Shown: positions 44,303-55,332 of the stretch, piece after piece | How positions within the stretch are numbered: position 1 is the stretch's first letter | Layout: the number at the start of each line of letters is the position of its first letter | Origin: Flaccisagitta enflata | Lineage: Eukaryota; Chaetognatha; Sagittoidea; Aphragmophora | DNA: 64,000 nt | Reading direction: 5' to 3' | NCBI GenBank assembly: GCA_965153355.1 | Contig: OZ231126.1 | Span: 73,842,001 to 73,906,000, forward strand | Notes under the pieces: generated by a model | What the model saw: only the letters and a program-made list of their open reading frames with translations | Database searches by the model: none | What the model was told of the DNA's origin: nothing | Position numbers and translations under genes: made by a program

Positions 44303-47300
44303 GTAAAAAAATGACAGTTGCCAATATATACATGCACAAACAGTGTTAAATGCATTCCTGAAGTGTTTACATGGAATCAAATGAATCTGGTCCAGTAATT
44401 CGGTTATTTTTGTTATTACACAACCATTACACAAGTAATTACCCTTAAAAACCTTTCTTTTTTCTTTTCTCAGACATGACTTTCCTGCAATACATTCATA
44501 AGCAAAACCTAAAGATCGACGAAGAATATCCACCTTTTGATTTGGGCAAGAAATTCGAGGTCCACGTCGAATGGCACCAACAGAGGACAGACATTGGGAA
44601 TAAAAACCTGTATGTCTTCCTAAAGGACAAGAAAAAACCGGAAATCTACGAATGGGCGAAATTCCTCAGAATGGACCTCCCAAGCGGGGAGACGCCCATG
44701 GTGGTTAAACTTCAAGAGGGGTATATTTACGCAAAGTTAAATCAACGGAAGAGCGACGACATATTTGTGTATCAACCCGAAATGCCGACAAAGAACGATT
44801 TCACGGGTTGGTTTCTATGGTTTCTTTGGTTTCTTTAGTTTCTTTGGTTTCTTTAGAAGTTGGTTGCAAGGGGAAGCCAAATTTTTTACCATTTACATCC
44901 TTACCTTGTCCCTTTTCTTTTTTCTCTTACTTGCTCAGACTTCCTTTATAGGACCACAACTCCACATCCAAAACCCACTGTAATCAAGTACCTTTCAGTC
45001 TGGTTGTCATTTTATCATAGCCTTACCACACACACAAACTAGGCAGCCATGAATTATTTAACATTACCCAAATTCTTCCTATACAGAACCCCTTGCGTGG
45101 GTTTACTCGATTTGGGAAAAGGTTGCACTTCCCCGGATCGAAATCATCATCTCACACCTACAAGGAGAACCCTTGACTTTCGACAACGCCTTGAAGTTCG
45201 TCAAAGAGAAATCTCCAGATTTAACACGTGAAGAAGCCTGGATTAAGATGGGAAGATCCTTGGGGCTTAATGTGAGTGATAGTAGGGAATCACTATGTAA
45301 TGTAATATAATTTAACTGGTTCTGTAAATGTAAATGAGAAATTATTTTTTTTCCTTTTAAAAAAGGAAAAACAATTATTATTTCACGTTTACATTTACAA
45401 AACCAGTAAAATCTTACCTAAACCCCCTTTCTAGGATACCCTCGTTGAAATCATGAAGAAAAACCAAGGCAAAAATCGATTCGATGTTCCCGGAAAAGTT
45501 CGCCTTCTGTTTACTGGTGTTGACGGAGTCACGACATTCTTTGACTGGCTCGATAAGCGATACCCGGGATTCTTTATTGGGGTCTCGATGAAGGATCAAC
45601 AATCAGTTTGTAGGAAATTGGCGCAGGATTTAAACACAACGAAGCAAAGCAAAGTGAGGAGGAAATCCAACATAACATCCGGAACAGGTTGGTAACGTTC
45701 AAAACAAATTAGTGAAATAACTGTATATTTTTTAGGGAGATATATTAAGTGTGAATGGTCTTACCTCATGTTTTTAATTCCAAGAAAAGCAACTAGCCAG
45801 CTTGAAGTAAATCAGTCCATGCCTCCATCCATTACCACCCCGTTTTTCACATGACCACTTCTGCCAAATTGTACACAAATGCATTAATTAGGATATCTTT
45901 CCGTTTTATTGTTAGGTCGTCAACCAAAAATGGAGTGGGATCTGTATAACGAACGCGATTGCAAACACAACCTAATTCCCAAAGAAGCCTCCGAACGACT
46001 GAAGTTGGACAACGGTGTTGACTTTGGGGTATTGGACAGTACGGACGAGGACTTTGCTGGGATGATAAAGGACATGGAGAACAGCCCAGGCTGCTACGAT
46101 CAAGAGGAGGATAAGCTCATGGTAAAGTTATTTAGGATGAACCCATCATACTCAAAGTAACTGTTTTTCTTTTCTCTGCTTTTCTTTTAATTTGGTTAGA
46201 ATTGGACACCTATTCTCTCTTACACTCCCCCCCCCCATCACCACAGAGAAAAAGAGAATTGGAGAAAGGGAATTGAAGACTAGTGGGAGAGTAACATTTG
46301 GAAATTTCCATTTTCATTTTTTTCAGCGTTTGGCACTGGCCTGCGCAGTGACGCCAGAACTGAAACATTATTGTGCGGGAGTGGCAAAGTACTTTTACAA
46401 TATGAAGACACACTTCCCTTCCCTTGCGCAGGTGAGAGAGGTTTTATAAATAGGTTGTCTCCATGTGCCCCCCATTCGCAAAACTACACGTGAACATGCA
46501 CCTAAAAGGGTTTTCCTCAATAGGGCTAATGTCCTGCATGAATTTCACTTTTTAGGATTACACCAAGATGACCAAATACGTCGTGAACAATTACATGACC
46601 AGCTTTATGCCAATGGGTTTTGAAGGATTGCGAGATCGGGTGAGCCGGTTTGCAGATTATTATTTGCCGCGCATTATCAAAGATGCCAAAAAGCGATATG
46701 ACGAAACCGATGGAAAGGAGGGGAGGGACTTCGTCCATCATAATGTTCTGGCCTTGGGAACAAATTTCAAGACTGCCAAGGTGTGCGAATACGCTGTCGA
46801 CCAGTCCAAGGTGAGAACATGAAGACAATTTGATGTATTGATTATCCCCAAAAAAAATGTAAATCCTTCACATGAACCAAACTTTTTTTTAGGTTTTTTT
46901 TGACATGAAAAAAAATATGTACATACTTAGTGTGCAAACGCTGTCATACTTTTGCTTTTAAGATAAAAAAAAGGATTAATCATTCCCCAACTCCTTTTCC
47001 TTTTTTTTAGGAAGCGATGAAATCCGATGGCAAAACATACGAGGGGCAAAGATTGTTTCTTCAGGTGAGTTACATCAGAGCACTATTAAACAAAGTTTCC
47101 TTTTCTTTGTACACACTATTTAGTAATGGCTGAACAAACACAATCGATAATAAAGTTGGAAACATGCCCAAGTAGATATAGGTATCTTTTATTCACCCTA
47201 ATATTTATGCATGACACCTATATGAATTCTTTCCTACTGCAACAATACATTATCCTACCCACTAACCAAAAAAAAGTTGACCGAAGCTCAACGCCCCTTG

Positions 47301-50300
47301 AGCCATCTTCCGCTCGGTGCATATGGGGGAACTCTACGTTTTGCCATTATAGGTCCAAAAGGATTTCAATCTCTTAACCTTTATTGTTCTTTAGACTTAG
47401 ATATTTTTTATCACCTAGAATGTGAAAAGGTCAGGCCAATAAGTTGGTCTTTCCTTGAAAAAGGCATTGATATTGGATATGAATGAATGAATGAATGAAT
47501 GATTGAAGAGATGAAGGAATGAATGAATGAATGAATGAATGAAAAAAAAATTTTGGATGAATAAAAAATAATGTGGTATATCATGGGACGTGGGAGGAAT
47601 GTAAAACTATCTCATATTCAGCGTTTTTTTTTGGGGGTTTCTTTAAGGGTGACCAACCAACCAACACAATGAACAATAAATAAACCAACCAACCAACCAA
47701 ACAACCAACCAACCAACCAACCAACCAACCAACGGACACGATCATATACAATTGTGAGGACATTCTTAAAAAACCTCACATGATTAAAACCAAGAAAAAA
47801 GAAAATAAATTTCTTCTTGAGCGAGTGTAGGTTTGAATGATGAAAACCAAGAAATATATTTTCTTTGGCATACACAGTGGTGAAGCAGATCAGGGACACA
47901 ATGTTTTACCAACTTGAACCCAGGAAGCCGATTCAGGGTAACATGGTAGCAATGCTAAGCAACATGAGAGCAACCAGGTCCTGCAGTTGCTGTATATGAA
48001 AGGGGAATGAAAACAAGGCCAACACCTAAAAGTCCCCTGCAAGACTTGCAGACTAAGAATGACTTACAATGACTAAGAATGACTTAGAATGACTTTCAAG
48101 TACTTAAAATGACCTAAAAAGGCCCAAAAAGGACTTTTGAAAAAAAATTACCAAAAATAACTTAGAATGACTTATCATGACTAAAAAAGAGTAAAAATTA
48201 CTTAGAATGACTAAAAATGACTTTTAATAACTGAAAATGAACTAAAATGACTTAAAATTACCTAACAGTTTAAGTTATAGTACATAAAAGGAATGTGTGA
48301 CAGACCAAGGAACAGACCAACCCACCGTTGCACGGCAGAGCACTAAACCGGGTTGTAGAGTCGCGTGCACGCAACTAAGAACAAAGCATGCACCAGGTTG
48401 ACAGAATCGGCTTCCCAATCTTGGTGAGCCTGGGTAAAAGCTTACCCTTGATTCATGTAATCAGACGTAGAATTGTTTAAGATATGAAAAGAAATGAATA
48501 TCCAAGATTTTACATACAGACTGTATGGTCAACACTAGCCTTTGTGTGTACATCAACACTACATCGCCATTGTATGTACAACAACTGTTTCCTTTTCCTC
48601 TATTTCCCTTTTTTTTGTATTCCTGAAAAAACTTATGTCTTAGATTAGTTTTTTTGTTAATTAGAGTAGCTAACAAATACAACATTGATGATTTACAATA
48701 CTAATTATTCACTTTCATTACCCTATTACCCCATCCACCTTTACCCTGCCCCAATTTCCCAAAACCCAAAAAGATTTCCCCCTTGATGGAGGGGATTTTG
48801 ACCGTGGGAAAGCCAAAGGGGCCCTACTGTCTGAGCACTGTGTCGTGGAGGAGGTTCCGTTATTCAACCCTGATGGAACGGAAATACCACACGCTGTGAC
48901 AGATCTCCTCATCAAATGGTACGTCTTGCCACTCATGAAGCGAGAAAACCTTCTGGCCAAGATAACGAGGACTAAAGGGCCAGATGCGCAAAGGCAAGAT
49001 GAAGAAAAGCAGAAGGAGGCCCATTACCAACGTTCAAGGACCAAAAGACCCAAGACAAACGTGATGGGTGCTTTATGCCGCAACTTCATGGCGCAGTACA
49101 CTTTCCTTGGCAGGTGAGCGTACTCATGAAATCTCATGAATACTCATGAATACTCATGAATACTCATGAAGAGAATTTCAAAGCATGATATGATTATAGT
49201 ACAGGAATGGATGATTGCATGGATGGATACATAGGTGGGTTTTTTTTTGTTTTCTTTAGGATGAACGGATTGAAGAGTGATGTGTTGGAACAATGTGATT
49301 TTTAATTTTGAATACTTATTTGGAGGGATGTATTTATGGACATAGGATTTTAAAAAGGGATGGGAAGGTACCTTCACAGTACCCCCCCCCCCCCCCGCGG
49401 ATGAGTGAATGGATGTATGACTGCATAGTCATTGGATGGGTGTATAGGTCATTTGATGTATGGATGAATGGATAGATGGATGCATGGATGGATGGGTCAA
49501 TGGATGGATAGAGGAATGGCAAATGTACATTACATTTTTAGGTGCGACCAAGCACCTCTATAATTGGCTCTGTCCGTCTGTTGGTCTGTAACGCATTCGT
49601 TCGACGATCTACACGTTGCACCGTATTGGCCTACTTGGCCTTGTTATTTAATGGTTTTCCATCACCACCTCTTTCAATGCAGAATCGTACTCCGCCAACC
49701 ATGCCTTCGAGTGACAGCAACAGGAAACCAACCAATTCGGGCGGTGAATATGCGGCAAATGCAGTTGGACCTGGATGAACGTTGCCAGAAGGGGTCGAAC
49801 TTTCCCTCTTTGCGTCACCAAGAGGTAGGGCACATGGCTCACAATTTTTTTTTTTGGACATTGGTCTTGTTGTTGGTGACCTGTACGGTTGTATCTGTCA
49901 GAGCATTAGAGTATTTACTTGGGCAAATTTTCAAGTTAATTGCAATAATTTTTTCTTAAAAACAAAGGGGGTTCCAGATTGACAAAGCAAGAAATAGATC
50001 AACGTTGATGAATTGGTTGCTTGGTCAATCTTAACATGTTTTGTTTAAACATTTATCGCAGTTTATGTGAAAATTTGCAAAAGTAAATTCTCTAAATTAC
50101 TGCACCTTGCACCCATTAGGCCGATACAAACATCGACACGGTGAGATATCGCGGAGTAGGCGGACCCACCATGGACAAAGACAAAGGCAGAAAATCAAAA
50201 GACAAAGGCAGAAAATCCAAAGACAAAGGCGGAAAAGAAAAAGACAAAGACAAAGGCCGAAAATCAAAACCCGTTCAAGAGCTAGGTTTCGAGACCGAAA

Positions 50301-50473
50301 CTTTGGTTGAGATGATACCTGATGATGAGGATGAATCCGAGGACGAGCAACAAGAGAGCAACACGCAGACTTCCCCCTGGTCAACCGATGACGAAAGAAA
50401 CAATCGCAAAGACACAACCTTGACCTCTTCAAACTCTGAAGAAGAGTCTGACTCGGAAGAAGAGAATGATTAG
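44114..50473 (+). CDS. Unrecognised multi-exon protein (exons 2-13), candidate novel transposase
   Basis: Twelve exons join without a phase break into 822 residues plus stop: 44114-44302, 44474-44806, 45087-45271, 45435-45687, 45916-46121, 46327-46431, 46556-46810, 47011-47064, 47886-47937, 48774-49113, 49683-49824, 50120-50473. With 43243-43789 the total is about 1,000 residues. The core is globular and well-mixed in composition, with notable stretches FEVHVEWHQQRTDIG, RLLFTGVDGVTTFFDWLDKR, NERDCKHNLIPKEASERL, LACAVTPELKHYCAGVAKYF and CLRVTATGNQPIRAVNMRQM. The tail is lysine-rich repeats (KDKGRKS), then a Ser/Asp/Glu-rich end, suggesting a nuclear protein. It fills an element with TIRs and subterminal repeats, so a transposase or accessory DNA-binding protein is likely. 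I do not recognise the family or a DDE/RNase H triad. Captured host gene is the alternative. Confidence 0.7.
44474..44806 (+). CDS. Transposon gene exon 3
   Basis: Acceptor TTTCTTTTCTCAG; MTFLQYIHKQNLKIDEEYPP... through KFEVHVEWHQQ and VVKLQEGYIYAKLNQRKSDD to NDFT with one base at G|GTTGGT. The same donor type is used by exon 5. It is followed by a GGTTTCTTT repeat. Confidence 0.65.
45087..45271 (+). CDS. Transposon gene exon 4
   Basis: Acceptor TTCTTCCTATACAG, two bases, then PLAWVYSIWEKVALPRIEII... to MGRSLGLN at donor GTGAGT (phase 0). Joins directly to 44806. Confidence 0.65.
45435..45687 (+). CDS. Transposon gene exon 5
   Basis: Acceptor CCCCCTTTCTAG; DTLVEIMKKNQGKNRFDVPG..., RLLFTGVDGVTTFFDWLDKR, ending SGT plus one base at G|GTTGGT. 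Confidence 0.7.
45916..46121 (+). CDS. Transposon gene exon 6
   Basis: Acceptor CGTTTTATTGTTAG; RQPKMEWDLYNERDCKHNL..., ending QEEDKLM at GTAAAG (phase 0). Confidence 0.7.
46327..46431 (+). CDS. Transposon gene exon 7
   Basis: Acceptor TTCATTTTTTTCAG; 35 codons RLALACAVTPELKHYCAGVA... to PSLAQ at GTGAGA (phase 0). Confidence 0.7.
46556..46810 (+). CDS. Transposon gene exon 8
   Basis: Acceptor TTTCACTTTTTAG; 85 codons DYTKMTKYVVNNYMTSFMPM... to VDQSK at GTGAGA (phase 0). Confidence 0.7.
47011..47064 (+). CDS. Transposon gene exon 9
   Basis: Acceptor CCTTTTTTTTAG; 18 codons EAMKSDGKTYEGQRLFLQ at donor GTGAGT. Confidence 0.65.
47886..47937 (+). CDS. Transposon gene exon 10 (tentative)
   Basis: Seventeen codons QIRDTMFYQLEPRKPIQ plus one base at donor G|GTAACA. 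The acceptor (TGGTGAAG) is weak, but an exon with phase 0 in and phase 1 out is needed between exons 9 and 11, and this fits exactly. Confidence 0.4.
48012..48377. mobile_element. Family A copy in intron 10
   Basis: AACAAGGCCAACACCTAAAA at left, ACTTAGAATG-type array in the middle, terminal hairpin AGTCGCGTGCACGCAACT. It is preceded in intron 9 by (GAAT)n at 47480-47540 and (CCAA)n at 47655-47733. Confidence 0.75.
48774..49113 (+). CDS. Transposon gene exon 11
   Basis: Two bases, then FPLDGGDFDRGKAKGALLSE..., VPLFNPDGTEIPHAVTDLLI, RSRTKRPKTNVMGALCRNFM to FLG with two bases at AG|GTGAGC. The acceptor CCCAAAAAG is weak but the frame is long and clean. Confidence 0.65.
49375..49520. repeat. C run and GGAT-type repeat in intron 11
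   Basis: Poly-C at 49381-49396 followed by degenerate GGATGGAT units; (ACTCATGAAT)n lies at 49120-49170. Confidence 0.8.
49539..49648. mobile_element. Family B copy in intron 11
   Basis: Hairpin AGGTGCGACCAAGCACCT, CTATAATTGGCTCTGTCCGT, GACGATCTACACGTTGCACC, and TTGGCCTACTTGGCCTTGTT. It ends only 34 bp before the exon 12 acceptor. Confidence 0.8.
49683..49824 (+). CDS. Transposon gene exon 12
   Basis: Acceptor CTCTTTCAATGCAG; one base completes Arg, then IVLRQPCLRVTATGNQPIRA... to SLRHQE at GTAGGG (phase 0). Confidence 0.7.
50120..50473 (+). CDS. Transposon gene exon 13, Lys-rich repeats and acidic end
   Basis: Acceptor CTTGCACCCATTAG; ADTNIDTVRYRGVGGPTMDK, four KDKGRKS-type repeats, LGFETETLVEMIPDDEDESE and a Ser/Glu-rich end (NSEEESDSEEEND), stop TAG. 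Confidence 0.75.
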   Translation, partial: ADTNIDTVRYRGVGGPTMDKDKGRKSKDKGRKSKDKGGKEKDKDKGRKSKPVQELGFETETLVEMIPDDEDESEDEQQESNTQTSPWSTDDERNNRKDTTLTSSNSEEESDSEEEND

Positions 50474-51889
50474 TTAAGTTTTGGGACATGTACGGTTTCG
50501 CGTTTTTTTTTTTTTGTGGCCAACCTTTGTACAATGAAGCGTCAATTTGCTCATGATTGTCCTACTTGGCCTTGTTGTTTGCCATGCCATTTCTAGAAGT
50601 CATACCAGTGATTGATAAACATTGATGACTAAAATTGTTTAAAAACAAGAACAAAAAAAAACAAAAAGTTTTGGAAAAAAGTTTTTTTATATTAGGTGAG
50701 ATGGTTAAATACTACTTCTTGGACCTGCCTTTTGTGGGAAACTTAAATGTTTTTGTTAAACAGTTTCTTTCTGGTTTAAGGATTTTTTTTTTTTTTTTTT
50801 TTTGTTTTTAAGTTTAAACAGATCAGTATTATTTTTTTTATTTAGGTTTTATGATTAAAACCCATACAGACCTTTTTTATTTGGTGGGGGGGAGAGAAGA
50901 GCACATAATTACCATGCATGTGAGGGGGGAAAAAAAGGAAAAAAGGAATGACCCTTTTGTCAAAATGAGCAATTTCAACCCCCCCAAACAAAAAATTTTG
51001 AGAAATGTCGATCAGGTTTTCGGTTAAAGTACACACGGTTTTTAACTCAAAGTGAAAGTAAGAGGTGAAAAGATTTTTTACAGAATAAAGAACTTGTGTA
51101 CATTCTTATTCAATATAGTAAAGAGTAGTTAACTGATTTCTTCATTACAAGGTGTCCTTATCATCCATATCCAAAAAACATCTGCTTCGTTATACTGTCT
51201 TTCTTTTATCGTCATCTGTGCCATAATCATGCAAGCTAGCATTAGAACCTTCTGTTCCGTTTTCAATTAACACACACTGAATTGCTTTGTTTACGTCCGA
51301 TCTTCCTTAAACTAGAAATGGGATAAGTTCCTTAGTTTTTTTTAAACATTGCGTATATGTTGTGATCTTGGTTCTCTGTGATTTGCTAATTTGGCATTTT
51401 TTTGTTTTTTTTTTCAAATTTTTTTTTATTCAATAAATGATGGCTTATTACCTTATCTTTGCCTATCTCCTTCTTAAACAAAAACAAAATTGGGGGGTTC
51501 TGAGTTAAGAATTGTTGTTTCAATTTTTCCTTTTTCCATGTTATTGGAGCAAAAAAAAAAAAAAAAAACACGCACAGGCACGCACACATACACATACACA
51601 CAACAAACACACACACACATGCGCACACACACACACACACACACCGCAAACACAAACACACTCAAACACAAACACACTAAAACACAGAAACAAACCGCTG
51701 ACCGCAGTCTCCACAAAAGAAAAAGGAAAATAAAACGAGAATGGTACAAAATCTTACGATTGTTTCTGGTTAAACAGGAAAAAAATTTTTTTCTGGATGG
51801 TACACTTGTTGCATATGACCTTTTTTCAGTTGAAGTAAACACAAAAATGATGGAAAATTTTTTTTTCCCTCTCCAAAAAGAACAAAAAA
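50474..51889. other. 3' UTR and non-coding part of the large element
   Basis: AT-rich with T runs (50787-50810). An A run followed by a CA/CAAACA repeat lies at 51549-51690. No further gene seen. Confidence 0.5.
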
Positions 51890-52267
51890 CCTATAGGTCG
51901 CGTGAGACTTACAGACAAAGAATGACTTAGAATGACTTAGAATGACTTTCAATGACTTAGAATGACCTAAAATGACCAAAATTGACTTAAAATGACTAAA
52001 AAACCTTATGACCAAAAATGACTTAGAATGACTTTAAATGACTAAGAATGACTTAGAATGACTTTAAATGACTAAGAATGACTTAAAATGACTTAGAATG
52101 ACTCAAAATGACTTAGAATAACTATAAATGACTTTAAATGACTTAAAATGGCCTAAGAGTTGACGTTATAGTACAAAAAAGTAAAGTGTGACAGTAAAGT
52201 GTGACGGACCGACGGACGGACGGACGGACCGACAAAGCGGGTTGTAGAGTCGCGTGCACGCGACTAA
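51890..52267. mobile_element. Family A copy
   Basis: CCTATAGGTCGCGTGAGACT, an AATGACTTAG-type array (51915-52150), GACGGACGGAC units, AGAGTCGCGTGCACGCGACT hairpin and A run. The outer AACAAGGCC end is lost. Confidence 0.75.
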
Positions 52268-52599
52268 AAACAAAATTGTTTGGTGCAGTACCCAAAAACA
52301 AAAGCAGCCTGAAGCTGTTTTCAAAATTTTTTCCTTTTTTGGAAAATTTTTTCATGAAAAAATTTTTCTTTCAAAGTTATGTTTAAATTTCCTTTTTTAA
52401 AGAAAATTGGGTGAAAGTAAAAATGCAGGAATTTAATCATCAACTTTTTTTTTGTTTTTTGGGCAACAACATCAGCTCACTCAGAAAATAATTCAACAAC
52501 AACAGCAGGTCACTCAGACCAAATTTATGGGTTAATTTTTTTGGGGTTAATTTTTTTACAAACTTTTGGGTTCAAAGGAAAACTTTCATTATTTTTTGG

Positions 52600-52728
52600 G
52601 AAGACAAAGCACCTCTTTAACTGGGTGTGACCGTTGGTCGATTGGTTGGTTGGTTGGTTGGTTGGTTGGGTAACGCATTTGTTCAACGATCCACACGGCA
52701 CACCTTATTGCCCTACTTGGCCTTGTTT
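52600..52728. mobile_element. Family B copy
   Basis: GACAAAGCACCTCTTTAACTGG, (GGTT)n, GGGTAACGCATTTGTTCAACG and CTTGGCCTTGTT. A CCAA/CCGA-rich low-complexity tract follows at 52840-53060. Confidence 0.65.
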
Positions 52729-53085
52729 TTATTACATCTAATTTTCAGTCTTTTAAATTTTTTCTTTCTTTATTTACTGGCCATAGCAGCAAAGTAATTT
52801 TTTTGCTTTTTACAACATATCGCCTAACAAACTAAACAACCAAATGACCCACCAACCAACAGACCGACACACCAACCAACCAACCAACCAACCAACCCAC
52901 TAACCGACCGGCCGGCAGGCTAGCAGACCAACCGATTGACCTACCAAGCAATTGACCAACCAACCGACTGACCAACCGATTCACCTACCAAGCAACCTGC
53001 CGATCGACCAACCAACTGACTGACCAACCAACCAACCAACCAACCGACCGACGGACCAAAAAAAAAAAATATGCGGTCTTTTAAA

Positions 53086-53302
53086 GGACCAGTATATAAG
53101 AAATAAATGGTCTTGTAAAGGACCACTTTTTTAGGTACCATCCAGAATCAAGAAAGAAAGTGGTCGAACGTAGGACCATTATATAAGAAATAAATGGTCT
53201 TGTAAAGGACCACTTTTTTAGGTACCATCCAGAATCAAGAAAGAAAGTGGTCGAACGTAGGACCATTATATAAGAAATAAATGGTCTTGTAAAGGACCAC
53301 TT
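53086..53302. repeat. 87-bp tandem repeat in the right subterminal region
   Basis: Two and a half units starting GGACCANTATATAAGAAAT at 53086, 53173 and 53260, each carrying inward and outward GTGGTC/GGACCAC words. Confidence 0.9.
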
Positions 53303-53742
53303 TATATGGGACCCAGACCCAAAAAAAAATGTGTGGTCTGTTAAAAGGACCACTTTCTTTGCAAAAATGGTTTTCTACAAGATGAAAGTGGTCCGTTACG
53401 GACCACGATTGTTTTTAAAAAATTAAAGCGGCTCCCGTCGCCCTTTTTGCGACAAAGAACCACTTTAAATTTTGCGTAATCCGTCAAGGACCACTTTTTT
53501 GGGGGAAAAGGTAATCCACATAAGATTTGTAAAGGAGGTGTAAAGGACCACGTTACTAGAACAAGTACCCAAGGTAATCCAACGTGGTCGGTAACCGACC
53601 ACTTTGGTCTTTTTTTTCAGTGTATGGAGGCTATTTCGTTTTCTACATTGGTGCTCCTGTCTTCACACAGCCCCCACCTACCCAATTGCTGCCCCTGCCC
53701 ATCTACATTACTGCCACTGACCACCCACAGGTGATAACTCTT

Positions 53743-54929
53743 ACACCCATCCCTAGATACCCTCCTAAAGAAAATCGAAATACCCATTTTTTCTGTCTAT
53801 GTGTTTTCACTCAAGTAACATGTGGGCTACTCAAAAAAATAAAAAACAAAAAAATTCGCTTGAAATTTTTTGATTATTTGCCATTTTTAGGCAAAAAAAC
53901 ATCATTTTTTGCATTTTTTTTTCTCAAAATCAGTAGAAAATGTCAGTTATGCCCCCGTGAGCCATAGAAATAGTAGGCATAGATGAAACACACTAGCTGA
54001 CATGCAATGTAACTAGTTTGAAGCATTTTTGGTTCATAAACATCTAAAAAAATCACAAAAAAGAGCAAAAAAAGCTTTTTTTTTGCATTAAGATTTTTTT
54101 CACTTTTAACCAATAAAAAACGTTAATTGTGCCACTGTGACATGAGACATGGAATTGATAGGCATAGGTGAAATACACTAGCTGGTATGCAAAGCAATTA
54201 GTTTGAAGCATTTTTGGTTCGTTATCAGCTAAAAGTCACAAAAAAAAGCAAAAATAGTTATTTTTTTGCATTTTTTTATTTCTAACCTGTCATTGTATCA
54301 AAAATTCATCACACATGCTGTTACACTTACCCTAGGTTCTATTTTACCTGTCCCGACCCATTTTATAGCTTACAAGAGCAATTTTAAAGTTTTCTCAAGG
54401 TTAGAAGTAAAAATGCAAAAAATAGTTATTTTTTTTTACTTTTTAGCTGATAATGAACCAAAATTGCTTCAAACTAGTTGCTTTGTATACCAGCTAATGT
54501 GTTTCACTTATGCCTACTAATTCCATGTCTCACAGTGGCACAACTAACATTTTATGTTGGTTAAGAGTGAAAAAAATCCTAAAAATGCAAAAAAAATAGC
54601 TTTTTGTGCTCTTTTTTGTGATTTTTGAGGTGTTAATGAATCAACGATGCTTCAAACTAGTTACTATGCATGTCAGCTAGTGTATTTCATCTATGCCTAC
54701 CAATTCCATGGCTCACAGGGGCATAGCTAATATTTCCTACTGATTTTGAGAAAAAAAAATGCAAAAAATGGTGTTTTTTGCCTAAAAATGGCAAAAAATC
54801 AAAAGATTTCAAACAAATTTTTTTGTTTTTTATTTTTTTGAGTAGCCCACATGTTACTTAAGGAAAAACACATAGTCAGAAAAAATGGGTATTTCGATTT
54901 TCTTTAGGAGGGTATCTAGGGATGGGTGT
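53743..54929. mobile_element. 1.19-kb palindromic element
   Basis: ACACCCATCCCTAGATACCC at left and its complement at right; the arms pair over nearly 600 bp around about 54335 and each contains two CAAACTAGTT/GAAGCATTTTTGGTTC subunits. CTT may be the target duplication. No ORF. Confidence 0.8.
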
Positions 54930-54955
54930 CTTAGGTCGGGTATCAGGTCTTGTCT

Positions 54956-55094
54956 TTTTAGGTGCGACCAAGCACCTCTATAACTGGCTCGGTCCTTTGG
55001 TCGGTTGGTTGGCCAATCAGTTGGTTGGTCAGTCGGTCGGTCCGACGGTATGGCGTTCATCCGACAATCCACACGTCGCACCTTATTGGCCTAC
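54956..55094. mobile_element. Family B copy
   Basis: Hairpin AGGTGCGACCAAGCACCT, CTATAACTGGCTCGGTCC, (GGTT)n, CGACAATCCACACGTCGCACC and TTGGCCTACTTGGCC. Confidence 0.8.
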
Positions 55095-55191
55095 TTGGCC
55101 GATTAATATCGTTTGATCATTTTTCCATCTCCTTCGCTATTGTGACAATTTGCCGATTTTGTCGTGCTCAAAATTAACGCGAACCATCTAA

Positions 55192-55332
55192 GCGCGGAAT
55201 AACAAATTTGCATGGAAAATGAAAAAATGGAAAAAACAAAAACATCAGACATTACTAAACTACATTTTTTAAGGTCTGATGTTTTCAGAAATGCAAAATC
55301 TTCATCCGCGTTGGAGATTTGTTATTCCGCGG
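55192..55332. mobile_element. Short 141-bp MITE
   Basis: GCGCGGAATAACAAAT and the complement CCGCGGAATAACAAAT at the ends, with an inner AACATCAGAC/GTCTGATGTT stem. Confidence 0.65.

Larger units (their letters stand above)
40036..53622 (+). mobile_element. Putative 13.6-kb autonomous DNA transposon with CACTG termini
   Basis: The left end CACTGTAAAAAAAGGCGAA and the complement of the right end CACTGAAAAAAAAGACCAA are inverted repeats (22 of the first 26 positions agree, continuing GTGGTC...GGACC), and TA borders each end. Both subterminal regions (40050-41220; 53070-53620) are filled with GTGGTCCTTTA / AAAGGACCAC motifs in both orientations, the kind of array that CACTA/EnSpm transposases bind. 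Between them is one 13-exon plus-strand gene of about 1,000 residues. CACTG ends and subterminal arrays suggest the CMC (CACTA/Mirage/Chapaev) group, but I cannot find that group's catalytic domain. Later insertions of families A and B lie in its introns and flanks. The boundary call is strong; transposon function is inference. Confidence 0.7.

Noticed and set aside
44939-44982. Possible extra exon after TTGCTCAG (FLYRTTTPHPK)
   Set aside because: No donor in this segment leaves the phase required by the next exon, whereas exon 3 joins exon 4 directly in phase.
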